Assembly (NCBI GenBank): GCA_934693135.1
Contig: CAKUVA010000016.1
Span: 1-51,008, forward strand
Length of the DNA: 51,008 nucleotides
Reading direction: 5' to 3'
DNA from: an uncultured Bacteroidales bacterium
GTDB taxonomy: Bacteria; Bacteroidota; Bacteroidia; Bacteroidales; UBA932
Shown here: in pieces, positions 29,099 to 39,283 of the stretch
How positions within the stretch are numbered: position 1 is the first letter of the stretch
How the letters are laid out: each line of letters opens with the position of its first letter
Notes under the pieces: generated by a model
Told to the model about the DNA's origin: nothing
Database searches by the model: none
The model's input: only the letters and a program-made list of their open reading frames with translations
Translations under genes and position numbers: made by a program

Positions 29099-30733
29099 AT
29101 GAAACATAAAAATATACTTTTGGCGGCACTTGTAGTCATGTTTGTGTTGCTCATGTCATTGCCTTATATCGTGCCACATCTTGGTGTTCTGTCATTATTT
29201 GGGCTTGTTCCTCTTCTTTGCATGGAACGTATTGCCACTATGACTGGTACCAAACGTGTATGGCTTTGGCATTATTCAGCTTTTGTGATGTGGAATGCCG
29301 TGACGACATTTTGGGTGTGCAACGCCACAGTAGGAGGGGGGATTTTCGCTGTGCTTGCCAATGCGTTCCAGATGTCTCTTGTGTTTGGCACATTCAGATG
29401 GAGTCGTCGTATTCTTAAGGGAGCGCTTCCGTATATTTTTTTGGCAATGTTGTGGATAGCATGGGAAAAATATTATCTTACAGTTGCGCAGATATCTTGG
29501 CCATGGCTTCTTCTTGGCAATTCATTCGCAAGGACGGTCTCTTTGGTACAATGGTATGAATTTACTGGTACACTCGGAGGCTCATTATGGATTTGGACTT
29601 GCAATCTTGGTCTCTTTGGCCTGATGGTCGCTTTGTCTGATGGAAGTTGGTTCCAGTTCAACGCTAAAGCTCGCTTTTCGGCTGCCGGTGGATGGATTTT
29701 AGTATTGGTCGCCCCTATGATTTTGTCAATGTCAATGTATAGATTATATAAGGAAACAGCAAGGCCTGTGGATGTCGTAATATTGCAGCCGAATATAGAT
29801 CCCTATAATAAATTTACTGCTATGACTCAGGAGAATCAGAATGCGATTCTCATTGACCAGCTTTCTTCAACATTGAGCCTTAGGAAGGATTCCACTTCAA
29901 TGGTCTTGGCTGTGGCACCGGAGACATTTACGGGGGATATTGTCCCTGCACAACTTGAAAGAAGCCGTACATGGCGACGGTTTTTGCAATTTCTTGCAGA
30001 ATATCCAGGTGTAAACTTGCTTTTTGGCTCATCGACACATGATTATATTGATTCAGAGAAAGCTCCTTCTGCAACAGCTAGACTTATTAGGGACGGCGAA
30101 TGGGTCGAGTCTCATAATTCTGCTTTGATTATGGATGGTACCGGCAGGACTCAGATATATCATAAATCCAAACTTGTTGTGGCTGTGGAGATGACACCTT
30201 ATCCTGCTTTTTTCTGCAAGATAGATGATATGCTTGGAGGGGTTATGGGCAGATGTGTTGGACAGAAGGAAGTGTCACTATTGGATTGCTATGGTCGTGA
30301 TTCTACAGGGACTATAAATGATACTGTATCTTTAGGTTGTGCTGTTTGCTATGAGTCGGTATATCCTGAACATTTTGCTGAATATGTACGTAAAGGGGCT
30401 GAACTTATGACTGTAATTACGAATGATGCGTGGTGGGGTGATACGCCTGGGTATCGTCAACATCTTAGTTATTCGTCCCTTCGTGCTATAGAAACCAGAA
30501 GAGACATTGTTAGAAGTGCGAATACTGGGGTGTCAGCAATTATAAATCAGCGGGGTGATATTGTCATGAGAACCCAGTGGTGGACACCTGCGGTGGTTCG
30601 TTCACATGCTAATCTAAATGACAAACAGACTTATTTCGTTCAGAATGGTGATATCATAGGCCGCCTATGCGTGTTCTTTTCATTCTTCTTGTTAATGGCG
30701 ACCGCTATTAGAGCTTTTGTACGTAAAAATTAG
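29099..30733 (+). CDS. lnt: Apolipoprotein N-acyltransferase
   Basis: Inner-membrane enzyme that adds the third acyl chain to the N-terminal Cys of lipoproteins. From the ATG at 29099 the product is 544 aa: about six N-terminal transmembrane helices followed by a periplasmic carbon-nitrogen hydrolase domain with the Glu-Lys-Cys triad in APETFTG, HKSKLVVAVEMTPY and AVCYESVYPE, and a C-terminal helix. The region between the helices contains SWPWLLLGNSFA, a typical Lnt segment. Its stop overlaps the convergent WbqC-like gene by 4 bp. It fits a genome rich in lipoproteins. Confidence 0.95.
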   Translation: MKHKNILLAALVVMFVLLMSLPYIVPHLGVLSLFGLVPLLCMERIATMTGTKRVWLWHYSAFVMWNAVTTFWVCNATVGGGIFAVLANAFQMSLVFGTFRWSRRILKGALPYIFLAMLWIAWEKYYLTVAQISWPWLLLGNSFARTVSLVQWYEFTGTLGGSLWIWTCNLGLFGLMVALSDGSWFQFNAKARFSAAGGWILVLVAPMILSMSMYRLYKETARPVDVVILQPNIDPYNKFTAMTQENQNAILIDQLSSTLSLRKDSTSMVLAVAPETFTGDIVPAQLERSRTWRRFLQFLAEYPGVNLLFGSSTHDYIDSEKAPSATARLIRDGEWVESHNSALIMDGTGRTQIYHKSKLVVAVEMTPYPAFFCKIDDMLGGVMGRCVGQKEVSLLDCYGRDSTGTINDTVSLGCAVCYESVYPEHFAEYVRKGAELMTVITNDAWWGDTPGYRQHLSYSSLRAIETRRDIVRSANTGVSAIINQRGDIVMRTQWWTPAVVRSHANLNDKQTYFVQNGDIIGRLCVFFSFFLLMATAIRAFVRKN

Positions 30734-31398
30734 ATCCTCTTGAGGTAAGAGATGGATTCTGGACCTTCGTTGAACAATAGGTCCATTATTGAAAGATTAT
30801 GAATGAATCCGTGTTTTGCTGAAAATACTTGATAATAAGTTTTATTCAAGTCGAGACTTTGTAATATAAAGTCTGGTTTTTTCGGATGTATGACACCACG
30901 GAGATCCTTTCCGTATTTGCCACTATCCTGTGAGGAGAAGTCTTCCGTAAATCTAATATCTGCAGCGATACCCGTTTTTTTTAGGAAAAAATGTATAAGT
31001 TCGAGATTTAGAGAGAACAATGTGTCAGGTTTGCTGTCCAATATGCTAAAAAGCTCATCCTTGTAGTAGTCGAACCACGCTGATGACTCATAGGCAGAAA
31101 TTATTGCTCGTTTCATCCGAATTAGCCAAGGTATAGAATAGTTTACCTTTATTTCGGTTATCGGTAATGAATATGTGCCACCTTCATGTATTATAGGTAC
31201 GGTCAATGATTCTACTCCACATGACGAATAGATCAGGCATCTATTTCTATAGGATTGTTTCTGATAATTTTCACAAGCCTCGATAAATACTTGTGACGGA
31301 ATAAAAGAATTTACCCTGCCGGGTGACAGGGTAAATTCTTCTGCTATCGCCGCGAAATAGGATATTGGCGGAAAAAATGCTGTTTCCAGAAGTATCAC
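30730..31398 (-). CDS. WbqC-like family protein
   Basis: 222-aa soluble protein with the WbqC-family pattern: N-terminal hydrophobic start FFPPISYFAAIA, central NRCLIYSSCGVESLTVPI, a Tyr/Trp-rich helix region (WLIRMKRAIISAYESSAWFDYYKDEL) and C-terminal YYQVFSAKHGFIHNLSIMDLLFNEGP. Family members are often next to O-antigen/lipid A genes or signal peptidase genes, but their biochemical role is not established. It follows lpxA by 2 bp and is probably last in the lpxC-lpxA operon. The stop overlaps that of lnt by 4 bp on the opposite strand. Confidence 0.85.
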   Translation of the reverse strand: MILLETAFFPPISYFAAIAEEFTLSPGRVNSFIPSQVFIEACENYQKQSYRNRCLIYSSCGVESLTVPIIHEGGTYSLPITEIKVNYSIPWLIRMKRAIISAYESSAWFDYYKDELFSILDSKPDTLFSLNLELIHFFLKKTGIAADIRFTEDFSSQDSGKYGKDLRGVIHPKKPDFILQSLDLNKTYYQVFSAKHGFIHNLSIMDLLFNEGPESISYLKRI

Positions 31399-31400
31399 GA

Positions 31401-32213
31401 TTAGTCTATTTCGCCTTTTTCTCCAGGATTATTGGCCTTGATTATGCCTCTCTTTGATGAGCGGATGAAGTTCAAGATTGTGGTCTTCTCTTCAGAATCA
31501 GGAAATCCTGCCTCAACCTTGGCACATCCGTCTGTGATATTGTATCCTTGGAAGTAAATTGTGTCATAAATGTCCTTAATGTTCCGCACTACTTCAGCTG
31601 AGAAACCTCTCCTACGAAGCCCAACGATATTTACGCCTGCATAACAGATAGGATCTCGTCCGCAGAGTACATATGGAGGAATGTCCTTGTTTATTTTCGA
31701 CATACCGCCTACCATAGCATGGCATCCGACTTTGGTGAACTGATGAGCTTTTGCGCCTCCACCAAGGATTGCCCAATCATCGACTTGTGTTTCGCCAGCT
31801 ATACCCACATAGCTTACAAGGATGCAATGGTTGCCTACTTGACAATCGTGAGCTACATGTACATATGACATTAGAAGAGTGTTGTTTCCAATTTTGGTTA
31901 CACCCTTTCCGCTAGCTTTGGTACCTCTGTTTATTGTCACGCATTCGCGGATAGTAACATTGTCTCCAATCTCTACATGAGTGATTTCTCCGTCAAATTT
32001 GAGGTCTTGAGGTATGGCTCCTACAACAGCTCCTGGATAGACTTCACAATTCTTTCCCATCTTGACATATGGAAATATGACTGCATGTGGATATATCTTG
32101 CAACCATCTCCTATTCGCACGTCGTCATCGATGAATGCATAAGGACCAACTTCTATATTATCGCCAAGGATTGCCTTTGGGCTGACGCTTGCCAATGGAT
32201 GAATTTTATTCAT
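31401..32213 (-). CDS. lpxA: UDP-N-acetylglucosamine acyltransferase
   Basis: First enzyme of lipid A synthesis: transfers a 3-hydroxyacyl chain from ACP to UDP-GlcNAc. The 270-aa protein has an N-terminal left-handed beta-helix of hexapeptide repeats (INPLA/SP start, then IGDGCKIYPHAVIFPYVKMG) with the catalytic His in YVHVAHDCQVGN, and a C-terminal helical domain with VGLRRRGFSAEVV. Length is slightly above the usual ~256-262. It follows lpxC by 8 bp and precedes the WbqC-like gene by 2 bp. Confidence 0.96.
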   Translation of the reverse strand: MNKIHPLASVSPKAILGDNIEVGPYAFIDDDVRIGDGCKIYPHAVIFPYVKMGKNCEVYPGAVVGAIPQDLKFDGEITHVEIGDNVTIRECVTINRGTKASGKGVTKIGNNTLLMSYVHVAHDCQVGNHCILVSYVGIAGETQVDDWAILGGGAKAHQFTKVGCHAMVGGMSKINKDIPPYVLCGRDPICYAGVNIVGLRRRGFSAEVVRNIKDIYDTIYFQGYNITDGCAKVEAGFPDSEEKTTILNFIRSSKRGIIKANNPGEKGEID

Positions 32214-32221
32214 AATAAAAA

Positions 32222-33148
32222 TTATTTTGCTTTGCCGAGGAGTGCGCGGACTGCCTTGGCTGTGTTTGTATTAATCGTATGACCTGGTTTGAAAGCAGTT
32301 ACCTTGGCATTAAGATAGCCACCTGCAAGTCTCATATCTCCAATCATGTCAAGAAGCTTATGTCTTCCGCATTCATTTGGGAAGTGAAGTTTTAAATTGC
32401 TAAGATAGCCGTTTTCATTAACTCCAAGCTTTGGCTGTTTGAAGAGTGCTGCCATTCTGTCGAGCTGTTCTTCTGTTACGGGATGCTCTACTATGACTAT
32501 GGCATTGTCAACATCTCCACCCTTTACGAGATTGTTTGCAAACAGATACTCGACTTCATGGAAGAATACGAATGTTCTGCATGGTCCTATCTCATTAGCA
32601 TAATCTTTTGTTAAATCCCATTCTGCGCTTTGAACTCCGAGAACGTGGGAGTTGAAGTCAACGGTTATGTCGTATGATGGTGATGCAGCAGGCGTGACTT
32701 TAACCCATGACCCAGTATTCTCATCCTTTATTTCTACTTCATCTGGTATGTCAATATATACTCTTTCTGCATCCTGCTCGATTATTCCGGCTTTTGCAAA
32801 AGCTTCAACATAAAGCAGCGCACTACCATCAAGTATAGGAACTTCTACATTGTCCAATTCTATAAGAGCATTGTCAATGCTCATTCCTGTGAGGGCAGAC
32901 ATAATGTGCTCTATTGTGGAAACGGATATAGCTCCTTCCGAAATGGTGGTGCTTCTCGCTGTGTTTGATACGTTCTCAGCAAGTGCATGTACAAAAGCTT
33001 CTGTTCCAATGTCTTTTCGTAGGAATCTGATTCCTGTATTAGCTGGTGCTGGGTAGACAGTCATCTGTGCCACCCTCCCAGTATGAAGTCCCTTGCCATG
33101 GAATTGACAAGGTGACTTGAGTGTATGCTGCTTCATTTTGCTATTCAA
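32222..33148 (-). CDS. lpxC: UDP-3-O-acyl-N-acetylglucosamine deacetylase, unfused
   Basis: Zinc amidase for the committed step of lipid A synthesis. The 308-aa protein shows the LpxC pattern: QHTLKSPCQFHGKGLHTGR at the start, TIEHIMSALTGM and HKLLDMIGD (zinc His/Asp), GGYLNAKVTAFKPGHTINT near the end, and FF HEVEYLF for the second domain. Most Bacteroidota LpxC proteins are ~460 aa fusions with a C-terminal FabZ dehydratase; here the protein stops after the LpxC domain, and lpxA starts 8 bp later, so no FabZ is present at this locus. It has its own promoter at 33165-33195. Confidence 0.96.
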   Translation of the reverse strand: MNSKMKQHTLKSPCQFHGKGLHTGRVAQMTVYPAPANTGIRFLRKDIGTEAFVHALAENVSNTARSTTISEGAISVSTIEHIMSALTGMSIDNALIELDNVEVPILDGSALLYVEAFAKAGIIEQDAERVYIDIPDEVEIKDENTGSWVKVTPAASPSYDITVDFNSHVLGVQSAEWDLTKDYANEIGPCRTFVFFHEVEYLFANNLVKGGDVDNAIVIVEHPVTEEQLDRMAALFKQPKLGVNENGYLSNLKLHFPNECGRHKLLDMIGDMRLAGGYLNAKVTAFKPGHTINTNTAKAVRALLGKAK

Positions 33149-33164
33149 ATCCTTTATTATTTTG

Positions 33165-33195
33165 CAAATCTACAGAAATTTCCGTACATGAACAA
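33165..33195 (-). promoter_or_regulatory. Promoter of lpxC-lpxA-wbqC-like
   Basis: On the minus strand TTG (33195-33193) and TAGATTTG (33172-33165) are 20 nt apart. It lies in the 122-bp gap between lpxD and lpxC. Confidence 0.75.
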
Positions 33196-33270
33196 AATAT
33201 GCCTTTTTTAGGCTTGGAATCTGTTTGGATTTATGTCAAAAAACCTGTTAGGTGTCTTTTTGCCGTGTTC

Positions 33271-34260
33271 TTATTCTTTTCCCTGTTGTCTGAAAATAGC
33301 GTAGCTTCTCATGTAGTTCTTGATAGGGATTGCAGGAGAGCCGAGCAGGACTTGTCCTGGTTTCTTGATGTTGCCTATCACTCCGGCTTGAGCTGCTATT
33401 GTGGTGTTGTCAGCTATCTCTATGTGTCCAGCGATTCCTACCTGTCCTGCGAGGATGCAGTTTTTGCCAATTTTTGCTGAACCGGCGATTCCGCATTGTG
33501 CTGCCATTACGGTATTGTCACCTATAACCACATTATGCGCTATCTGGCAGAGATTGTCTATTTTTACTCCATTTCCGATGATAGTCGATTCCATTTCGGA
33601 CTTGTCTATTGTGGTACCTGCACCAATCTCTACATTGTCACCTATGATGACATTTCCGAGATGCTCAATTTTTTCCCATGTCCCGTCAGGTTGTGGGGCG
33701 TTGCCGAACCCATCAGAACCTATTACTGCATTTGAATGTATGATAACATTGTTCCCTATTTTCATTCCTGGGTAAATGCTTACTCCTGGATATATAATGC
33801 AGTGAGAGCCGATTATGGTGTTATCACCGATATACACATTTTCATAAATTTTCGTATAGTCGCCTATGACTGCATGATGGCCAACATACGAGTGGCTTCC
33901 GAGGTATACTTTCTTGCCGAACTTGGTAGTGAGAAACCATGATGAACGAAAGCCTCTATGTCGCCTGTCTGTACGCTTCTGTGTCGCTGCATATTTCAGG
34001 AGTTCTGCTACTGCAGTATATGCATTCTCTACACGTATCATTGTGCAAGAAACCTTCTCTTTAGGTTCAAAATCTTTGTTAACCAGAAGAATACTTGCTT
34101 TACATGTATATACATAATGCTCATACTTCGGGTTTGCGAAGAAGCATAATTGACCTGTTTTTCCATGCTCTATCTTTGCGAAAGATGTAACTTTTACATC
34201 AGGGTCGCCATCAACGGTTCCTTTGAGGACTTTCGCCAGCTGTTTGGCTGTAAATTCCAT
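33271..34260 (-). CDS. lpxD: UDP-3-O-acylglucosamine N-acyltransferase
   Basis: Third step of lipid A synthesis: adds the N-linked hydroxyacyl chain. The 329-aa protein has the N-terminal uridine-binding domain ([22 protein letters not shown]...[12 protein letters not shown]), a long hexapeptide beta-helix and the catalytic His in [21 protein letters not shown]. It ends soon after [16 protein letters not shown], about 15 residues shorter than many Bacteroidota LpxD, so the C-terminal ACP-contacting helix may be reduced. A near-match -7 element, TTACTTTG (one mismatch), lies upstream on the minus strand at 34292-34285. Divergent from rimP. Confidence 0.95.
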   Translation of the reverse strand: MEFTAKQLAKVLKGTVDGDPDVKVTSFAKIEHGKTGQLCFFANPKYEHYVYTCKASILLVNKDFEPKEKVSCTMIRVENAYTAVAELLKYAATQKRTDRRHRGFRSSWFLTTKFGKKVYLGSHSYVGHHAVIGDYTKIYENVYIGDNTIIGSHCIIYPGVSIYPGMKIGNNVIIHSNAVIGSDGFGNAPQPDGTWEKIEHLGNVIIGDNVEIGAGTTIDKSEMESTIIGNGVKIDNLCQIAHNVVIGDNTVMAAQCGIAGSAKIGKNCILAGQVGIAGHIEIADNTTIAAQAGVIGNIKKPGQVLLGSPAIPIKNYMRSYAIFRQQGKE

Positions 34261-34354
34261 AATCTATAGTTTTCTATTTTACTGCAAAGTAAGTACTTTT
34301 ATAATAAAAGATAAAATAATTAGACGAATTTTTCTGTTTTGGATAAAATTTGTG

Positions 34355-34362
34355 TATCTTTG
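34355..34362 (+). promoter_or_regulatory. -7 element of the rimP-nusA-infB operon
   Basis: TATCTTTG matches TAnnTTTG exactly. The region at the -33 distance has only a degenerate match. Predicted start about 34368, eight nt before the leader hairpin. Confidence 0.65.
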
Positions 34363-34375
34363 CAAAGTGAGTTGA

Positions 34376-34406
34376 GATAGGGGACGAGCGCGTCTCCTAT
34401 CTTTTT
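34376..34406 (+). terminator. Leader hairpin with U tract upstream of rimP (candidate attenuator)
   Basis: GATAGGGGAC (34376-34385) / GTCTCCTATC (34392-34401), 10 bp with one wobble and a 6-nt loop, followed by T5. It lies between the predicted transcription start and the rimP start codon, and lpxD is transcribed away from it, so it cannot be the terminator of an upstream gene. Confidence 0.7.
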
Positions 34407-34418
34407 GTTATAAGTTGA

Positions 34419-34904
34419 ATGTTTATCAGTTCAGAAATGAATACGTCTTTGATTTATAAGGAAATGGAACCGGTGGTTGCTTCTCGTGGATGCTTTATTA
34501 CTGAAGTAACTGTAAGTCAGGATAATGATATTATATTGGCTATAGAGTCAGAGAAGGGGACTGTGGATATGGATGATTGCGTGGCTGTTAATGACGCATT
34601 TTTGGCTACATTTGACAGAGACTTGGAGGATTACTCGTTGACGGTGACTTCTGCTGGGCTTGATCAGCCATTTAAGATTTTAAAACAGTATGTGAAGGCA
34701 ATTGGTTCAGAGGTAGAAGTTAAGACCAAGGATGGTCGCAAACTGATTTGCATGTTGACATCTGCTGATGATGAGGCGTTTACTGTGAAATATGAGTTAA
34801 AAGAGAGCGTCCCTGGTAAAAAGAAGAAAGAACTTGTAGCGCATGAGGAAAGATTTGCTTATGATAGTGTTAATTCTGTCATGCCTCATATAAATATTGA
34901 ATAA
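34419..34904 (+). CDS. rimP: Ribosome maturation factor RimP
   Basis: Needed for assembly of the 30S subunit. The 161-aa product has the N-terminal alpha/beta domain with IEV/ILAIESEKGTVDMDDCVAVNDAF and SLTVTSAGLDQPF (matching the family SPGLDRPL motif), and the C-terminal SH3-like domain GSEVEVKTKDGRKLICMLTSAD. The start could be ATG 34419 or 34437; I kept the longer form. rimP-nusA-infB is a conserved bacterial operon and the gaps here are 25 and 29 bp. Confidence 0.92.
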   Translation: MFISSEMNTSLIYKEMEPVVASRGCFITEVTVSQDNDIILAIESEKGTVDMDDCVAVNDAFLATFDRDLEDYSLTVTSAGLDQPFKILKQYVKAIGSEVEVKTKDGRKLICMLTSADDEAFTVKYELKESVPGKKKKELVAHEERFAYDSVNSVMPHINIE

Positions 34905-34929
34905 ATAAAAAACTGATAATTACCATATT

Positions 34930-36198
34930 ATGGAAGAAGAGAAAATCGACCTCAAGACCGCATTTGCGCTTTTCAAGGACGAGAAGCATATTGATCGTCC
35001 GGTCATGATGGGCGTGCTGAAAGATGTCTTCATGACACAGCTTGCCAAGACATTCGGTTCTGCTGACAATTTTGATGTCATCATTAATGTTGATAAAGGA
35101 GATTGTGAGATTTATCAGAATCTCGAAGTCGTTGAGAATGTTGAGAATCCTAACACTCAGATATCTTTTGCTGATGTAAATAAAAACGGTGGCGATTATG
35201 AATTGGGCGAGACGTTCACTCGTAAAGTGGAACTCAAGGATTTCGGCAGGAGAGGAATACTTAATATACGCCAGAACCTTCAGGGAAGGATTATGGATAT
35301 AGAAAAGGCTAATTTGTATAACAAGTATACTGACAAAATCGGTGAGATATTCACAGGAGAAGTTTATCAGACATGGGCCAAGGAAGTGCTTATTCTTGAT
35401 GAAGATGGAAATGAACTTAGATTGCCTAAGTCCGAGCAGATTCCTGGAGAGCACTTCAAGAAGAATGACACTGTGCGTGCCATTATCAAGAGTGTTGAGA
35501 TGAAGAATAATACAACTCCTTACATTGTTCTTTCTCGTACGTCTGATGATTTCCTCAAGAAACTTTTTGAACAAGAGGTTCCTGAAATATATGATGGTTT
35601 GATTACGATTAAGAAAGTTGTTAGAATTCCTGGTGAACGTGCAAAGGTTGCCGTTGAGTCTTATGATGACAGGATTGATCCTATCGGAGCTTGCATCGGT
35701 GTCAAGGGAGCAAGAATCATCGGAATCGTCCGCGAACTTAGAAATGAGAATATTGATGTACTCCAATGGTCGAACAATACTCAGCTTCTTATTCAGAGAG
35801 CTCTCAATCCTGCTAAAATTTCATCTATTGACATGGGAGTTGATGAGAATGATAAGATTAAGGTCTTTATGCTTCCGGATGAAGTTAAGAAAGGCATCGG
35901 AAAAGGCGGTTGCAATATCAAACTTGCCAGTATGCTCGTAGGTCGTGAGATCGAGGTATGGCGTGAGATGCCTAAGGAAGATGGTGAGAACGAGGAGGGA
36001 GATGAGGATGTTCTCCTCAGCGAATTCAGCAACGAGATTGATCCTTGGGTTATTGAGAGATTGCAGTCTATAGGATGTGATACAGCGAAGAGTGTCCTTG
36101 CACTTGATCCTGCAGATATTGCTAAGAGAGCAGATCTCGAGGATGAGACGGTAGATGATGTTATCAAGATTCTTCGCGCTGAATTTGAAGAAGAATAG
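34930..36198 (+). CDS. nusA: Transcription termination/antitermination factor NusA
   Basis: RNA polymerase-binding factor that modulates pausing, intrinsic termination and antitermination. The 422-aa protein has the N-terminal RNAP-binding domain (residues 1-130), S1 domain (about 137-205, GEIFTGEVYQTWAKEVLILDEDG), two KH domains (about 225-355, DRIDPIGACIGVKGARI and KGGCNIKLASMLVGREIEV) and a single C-terminal helix-hairpin-helix module (QSIGCDTAKSVLALDPADI). It lacks the second acidic repeat of the E. coli protein, as is usual in this phylum. Because NusA stimulates intrinsic termination, the hairpin at 34376-34406 could make this operon self-regulating. Confidence 0.96.
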   Translation: MEEEKIDLKTAFALFKDEKHIDRPVMMGVLKDVFMTQLAKTFGSADNFDVIINVDKGDCEIYQNLEVVENVENPNTQISFADVNKNGGDYELGETFTRKVELKDFGRRGILNIRQNLQGRIMDIEKANLYNKYTDKIGEIFTGEVYQTWAKEVLILDEDGNELRLPKSEQIPGEHFKKNDTVRAIIKSVEMKNNTTPYIVLSRTSDDFLKKLFEQEVPEIYDGLITIKKVVRIPGERAKVAVESYDDRIDPIGACIGVKGARIIGIVRELRNENIDVLQWSNNTQLLIQRALNPAKISSIDMGVDENDKIKVFMLPDEVKKGIGKGGCNIKLASMLVGREIEVWREMPKEDGENEEGDEDVLLSEFSNEIDPWVIERLQSIGCDTAKSVLALDPADIAKRADLEDETVDDVIKILRAEFEEE

Positions 36199-36227
36199 TA
36201 TAGTTCAAATATTCTAAAGGGGTTTAT

Positions 36228-39200
36228 ATGGGAGAAATCAGACTAAACAAGCTGACAAAGCAGTTTAATATAGGACTTCAGACACTTGTTGACTTCCTAA
36301 ATGGAAAGGGAGCAAGCGTGGATCTGAATCCAAACGCTAAGGTTTCTGATGAATACATTCCGGAGCTTGAAAAGGCATTCGGAAAAGATCTTAAGGCAAA
36401 GGAGGATTCCGAGCGGGTACAAATCAAGATTAAGGAAATCATTGAAAAAGGTTCGAAGAAAAAGGAAGATGAAGAAGATGAACCTGCTTCTGGAACTGTA
36501 ATTATTCGTACTGGTCTTTCCGCAACTGATAAGGCTGAGACGACTGCTCAGGCTCCGGTGTTGCAGGAATCGAAACCTGAGGTAAAACCTGAAGTGAAAC
36601 CTGAGGTGAAACTTGAAGTAAAACCCGAGGCAAAGTCTGAAGTTGTTGAACCAGCGGTAGAATATAAATCGGATCCTAAGCCTGAACAAATGCCTGCTCC
36701 TGTAGTAGAAAATAAGGATGATGAGCCTGTACAGGTTGATGCTAAAACTGGTCCGGTTGCGAAGCCTGGCACGACAGCAACTGTCGTAGTTGAATCTACG
36801 CCTGAGCCTGTTGAGAAAGAGAAAAAAATGGTAGTTAAGAGCGATGAGCCATCCGTACAAACCCCTAAGGAACCGGTTCATCCTAACACTGTCAAGAAAT
36901 CTGACATGAAGAAAAGCGACAGAAATATAAAAGAATTCACACCTAAACAAGACAAGGAAAAATTGAAAGCTGAACATAAACTTCAGAAGGCTGCATCCAG
37001 TAGAGATGATGAGGAGCCTCAGACGACTGGACTCAAGATTGTAGGAAAAGTGGACCTTTCCCAGTTTGAGACAGGAAAGAAAGGAAACAAAAAACGTGAA
37101 CGCATAAACAAAGGTGGAAGCCAGAAAGTCGATGTCAATAAAATTGATGGTGATGAAAAAGGCGATCGTAGGGATGGAAATAAGAAAAATCGTCAGGGTG
37201 GAAACAATAACAGCCAAAACGGGAAGAAGGATTCACGTCAGAATGGAAGCAATAATGGACAGCCTGGTTCAGGAAAGAATCGTCGAAAAGATCGCGGGAA
37301 CAATGATAAGTTCAAGCCTGCAATGACTGAGGCCGAGCAGGAGGAAATGCAGAAGGAAATCCAGAAGCAGGTCAAGGAGACCTATGCGCGGATGAACGAT
37401 AGCAAATCCAAGAACAACTTCGGTGCAAAGCATAGAAAGGAGAAGAGGGAACTTGCTTCTCAGAAACTTCAGGAGGAAATGGCTCAAGAGGCAGCCGAGA
37501 AGAAGATTCTCAAGGTAACTGAGTTCGTTACTGTCAATGATCTCGCAACCCTCATGAATAATACTCCTGTCAACAAGGTAATTGAGGCTTGCTTCAGTCT
37601 TGGACTTATGGTGTCTATTAACCAACGACTTGACGCAGAAGCGTTAGTTCTCGTAGCTGAAGAGTTCGGATATAAGGTCGAGTTTGTCACAGCTGATATC
37701 CAGAATGAGATAAACCAGGATACAGACGAACCTGAGAATGAGGCGGATCTTGTGACAAGACCTCCTATTATTACAGTGATGGGACACGTCGATCATGGAA
37801 AGACATCTCTTCTCGATTATATCAGACAGACCAATGTTATTGCAGGAGAGGCCGGAGGTATCACACAACACATCGGTGCATATAATGTGGTGCTTCATGA
37901 TGGAAGAAGAATTACATTCCTTGATACCCCTGGTCATGAGGCATTTACGGCGATGCGTGCACGTGGAGCACAGCTTACTGACCTTGCTATTATCATAATC
38001 GCGGCCGATGATGCCGTGATGCCGCAGACGATTGAGGCTATCAATCATGCGCAGGCTGCAGGTGTACCTATGGTATTTGCCATAAATAAGATAGATAAGC
38101 CAGGAGCACAACCAGAGAAGATCAGACAGCAGCTCGCTCAAATGAATATTCTTGTCGAAGATTGGGGCGGAAAATACCAATGTCAGGAAATTTCTGCGAA
38201 GAAGGGACTCAATGTGGACAAGCTTCTTGAAAAAGTACTTCTTGAGACTGATCTTATGGATCTGAAGGCCAATCCTAAGAAACTTGGTGTTGGAACTGTC
38301 ATCGAGTCATCGCTTGACAAAGGTCGTGGATATCTTGCGACAATTCTTGTTCAAGATGGAACAGTTCACACCGGAGATATGATGCTTAGCGGTTGCTACT
38401 ATGGACGCGTTAAGGCGATGTTCAATGAACGTGGTCAGAAAGTGGATGAAGCCGGTCCTTCGACACCTGTTTCAATTCTCGGTTTGAATGGAGCTCCGAG
38501 TGCTGGTGACAAGTTTAATATTATGAATGATGAGAAGGAAGCTAAGTCTATTGCCAACAAACGTGAGCAGCTTATCCGAATTCAAGGTATTAAGACCCAG
38601 AAGCATATGACTCTTGAGGAAATCGGACGTCGTATTGCCATAGGAAACTTCAAGGAACTTAATATTATTGTAAAGGGAGATGTGGATGGCTCTGTCGAGG
38701 CTCTGTCAGATTCATTGATAAAGCTTTCTACTGATGAGGTTCGTGTCAATGTGATTCACAAATCTGTCGGTGCAATATCTGAATCAGATGTGATGCTTGC
38801 AACAGCTTCAGATGCAATTATCATTGGCTTCCAGGTACGTCCGTCTGCTGATGCAAGGAATCTGGCCGAGAAAGAAGGTATCGAAATCCGACTCTACTCT
38901 ATCATCTATGATGCTATCAATGAAGTAAAAGATGGTATTGAGGGTATGCTTGAGCCTGAAAAGAAAGAGGAAGTTACAGCAACGGCAGAAGTTAAGCAGA
39001 CATTCCACATTTCCAAGGTCGGAACGATTGCAGGATGTCTTGTTAAAGACGGCAAAATGCTCGCTAAGAGCAAAGTTCGTCTTATCCGTGATGGTATTGT
39101 AGTTTATACCGGAGAGCTTTCTTCCCTCAAACGTGGTAAGGATGATGCCAAAGAAGTGCTTGCTGGAATGGAATGCGGTATTGGAATTGATAAATACAAT

Positions 39201-39263
39201 GATTTGAAACCTGGAGATGTTATAGAAGCATTCCAGATTGTGGAAATCAAGCGTACATTATAA
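36228..39263 (+). CDS. infB: Translation initiation factor IF-2
   Basis: GTPase that recruits fMet-tRNA to the 30S subunit. The 1011-aa protein has an N-terminal IF-2N helix domain ([27 protein letters not shown]), a long low-complexity linker (about residues 70-430) with a KPEV tandem repeat, Lys/Asn/Gln-rich stretches, a second IF-2N-like segment ([15 protein letters not shown]), the G domain (GHVDHGKT about residue 519, [14 protein letters not shown]) and C1/C2 domains ending in [10 protein letters not shown]. It is last in rimP-nusA-infB and followed by a strong bidirectional terminator. Confidence 0.98.
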   Translation: MGEIRLNKLTKQFNIGLQTLVDFLNGKGASVDLNPNAKVSDEYIPELEKAFGKDLKAKEDSERVQIKIKEIIEKGSKKKEDEEDEPASGTVIIRTGLSATDKAETTAQAPVLQESKPEVKPEVKPEVKLEVKPEAKSEVVEPAVEYKSDPKPEQMPAPVVENKDDEPVQVDAKTGPVAKPGTTATVVVESTPEPVEKEKKMVVKSDEPSVQTPKEPVHPNTVKKSDMKKSDRNIKEFTPKQDKEKLKAEHKLQKAASSRDDEEPQTTGLKIVGKVDLSQFETGKKGNKKRERINKGGSQKVDVNKIDGDEKGDRRDGNKKNRQGGNNNSQNGKKDSRQNGSNNGQPGSGKNRRKDRGNNDKFKPAMTEAEQEEMQKEIQKQVKETYARMNDSKSKNNFGAKHRKEKRELASQKLQEEMAQEAAEKKILKVTEFVTVNDLATLMNNTPVNKVIEACFSLGLMVSINQRLDAEALVLVAEEFGYKVEFVTADIQNEINQDTDEPENEADLVTRPPIITVMGHVDHGKTSLLDYIRQTNVIAGEAGGITQHIGAYNVVLHDGRRITFLDTPGHEAFTAMRARGAQLTDLAIIIIAADDAVMPQTIEAINHAQAAGVPMVFAINKIDKPGAQPEKIRQQLAQMNILVEDWGGKYQCQEISAKKGLNVDKLLEKVLLETDLMDLKANPKKLGVGTVIESSLDKGRGYLATILVQDGTVHTGDMMLSGCYYGRVKAMFNERGQKVDEAGPSTPVSILGLNGAPSAGDKFNIMNDEKEAKSIANKREQLIRIQGIKTQKHMTLEEIGRRIAIGNFKELNIIVKGDVDGSVEALSDSLIKLSTDEVRVNVIHKSVGAISESDVMLATASDAIIIGFQVRPSADARNLAEKEGIEIRLYSIIYDAINEVKDGIEGMLEPEKKEEVTATAEVKQTFHISKVGTIAGCLVKDGKMLAKSKVRLIRDGIVVYTGELSSLKRGKDDAKEVLAGMECGIGIDKYNDLKPGDVIEAFQIVEIKRTL
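36573..36644 (+). repeat. 12-bp tandem repeat in the infB linker
   Basis: Six in-frame 12-bp units (consensus AAACCTGAGGTG), encoding KPEV x3, KLEV, KPEA and KSEV. Coding low-complexity linker; copy number may vary. Confidence 0.85.
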
Positions 39264-39283
39264 TCCTCAAATTATAGAAACAG

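Noticed and set aside
34879..35766. 295-codon minus-strand open frame
   Set aside because: Antisense to nusA, whose domains are all present on the plus strand.
36297..37217. 306-codon minus-strand open frame
   Set aside because: Antisense of the low-complexity infB linker; no start context and skewed Phe/Leu/Arg composition typical of a shadow frame.
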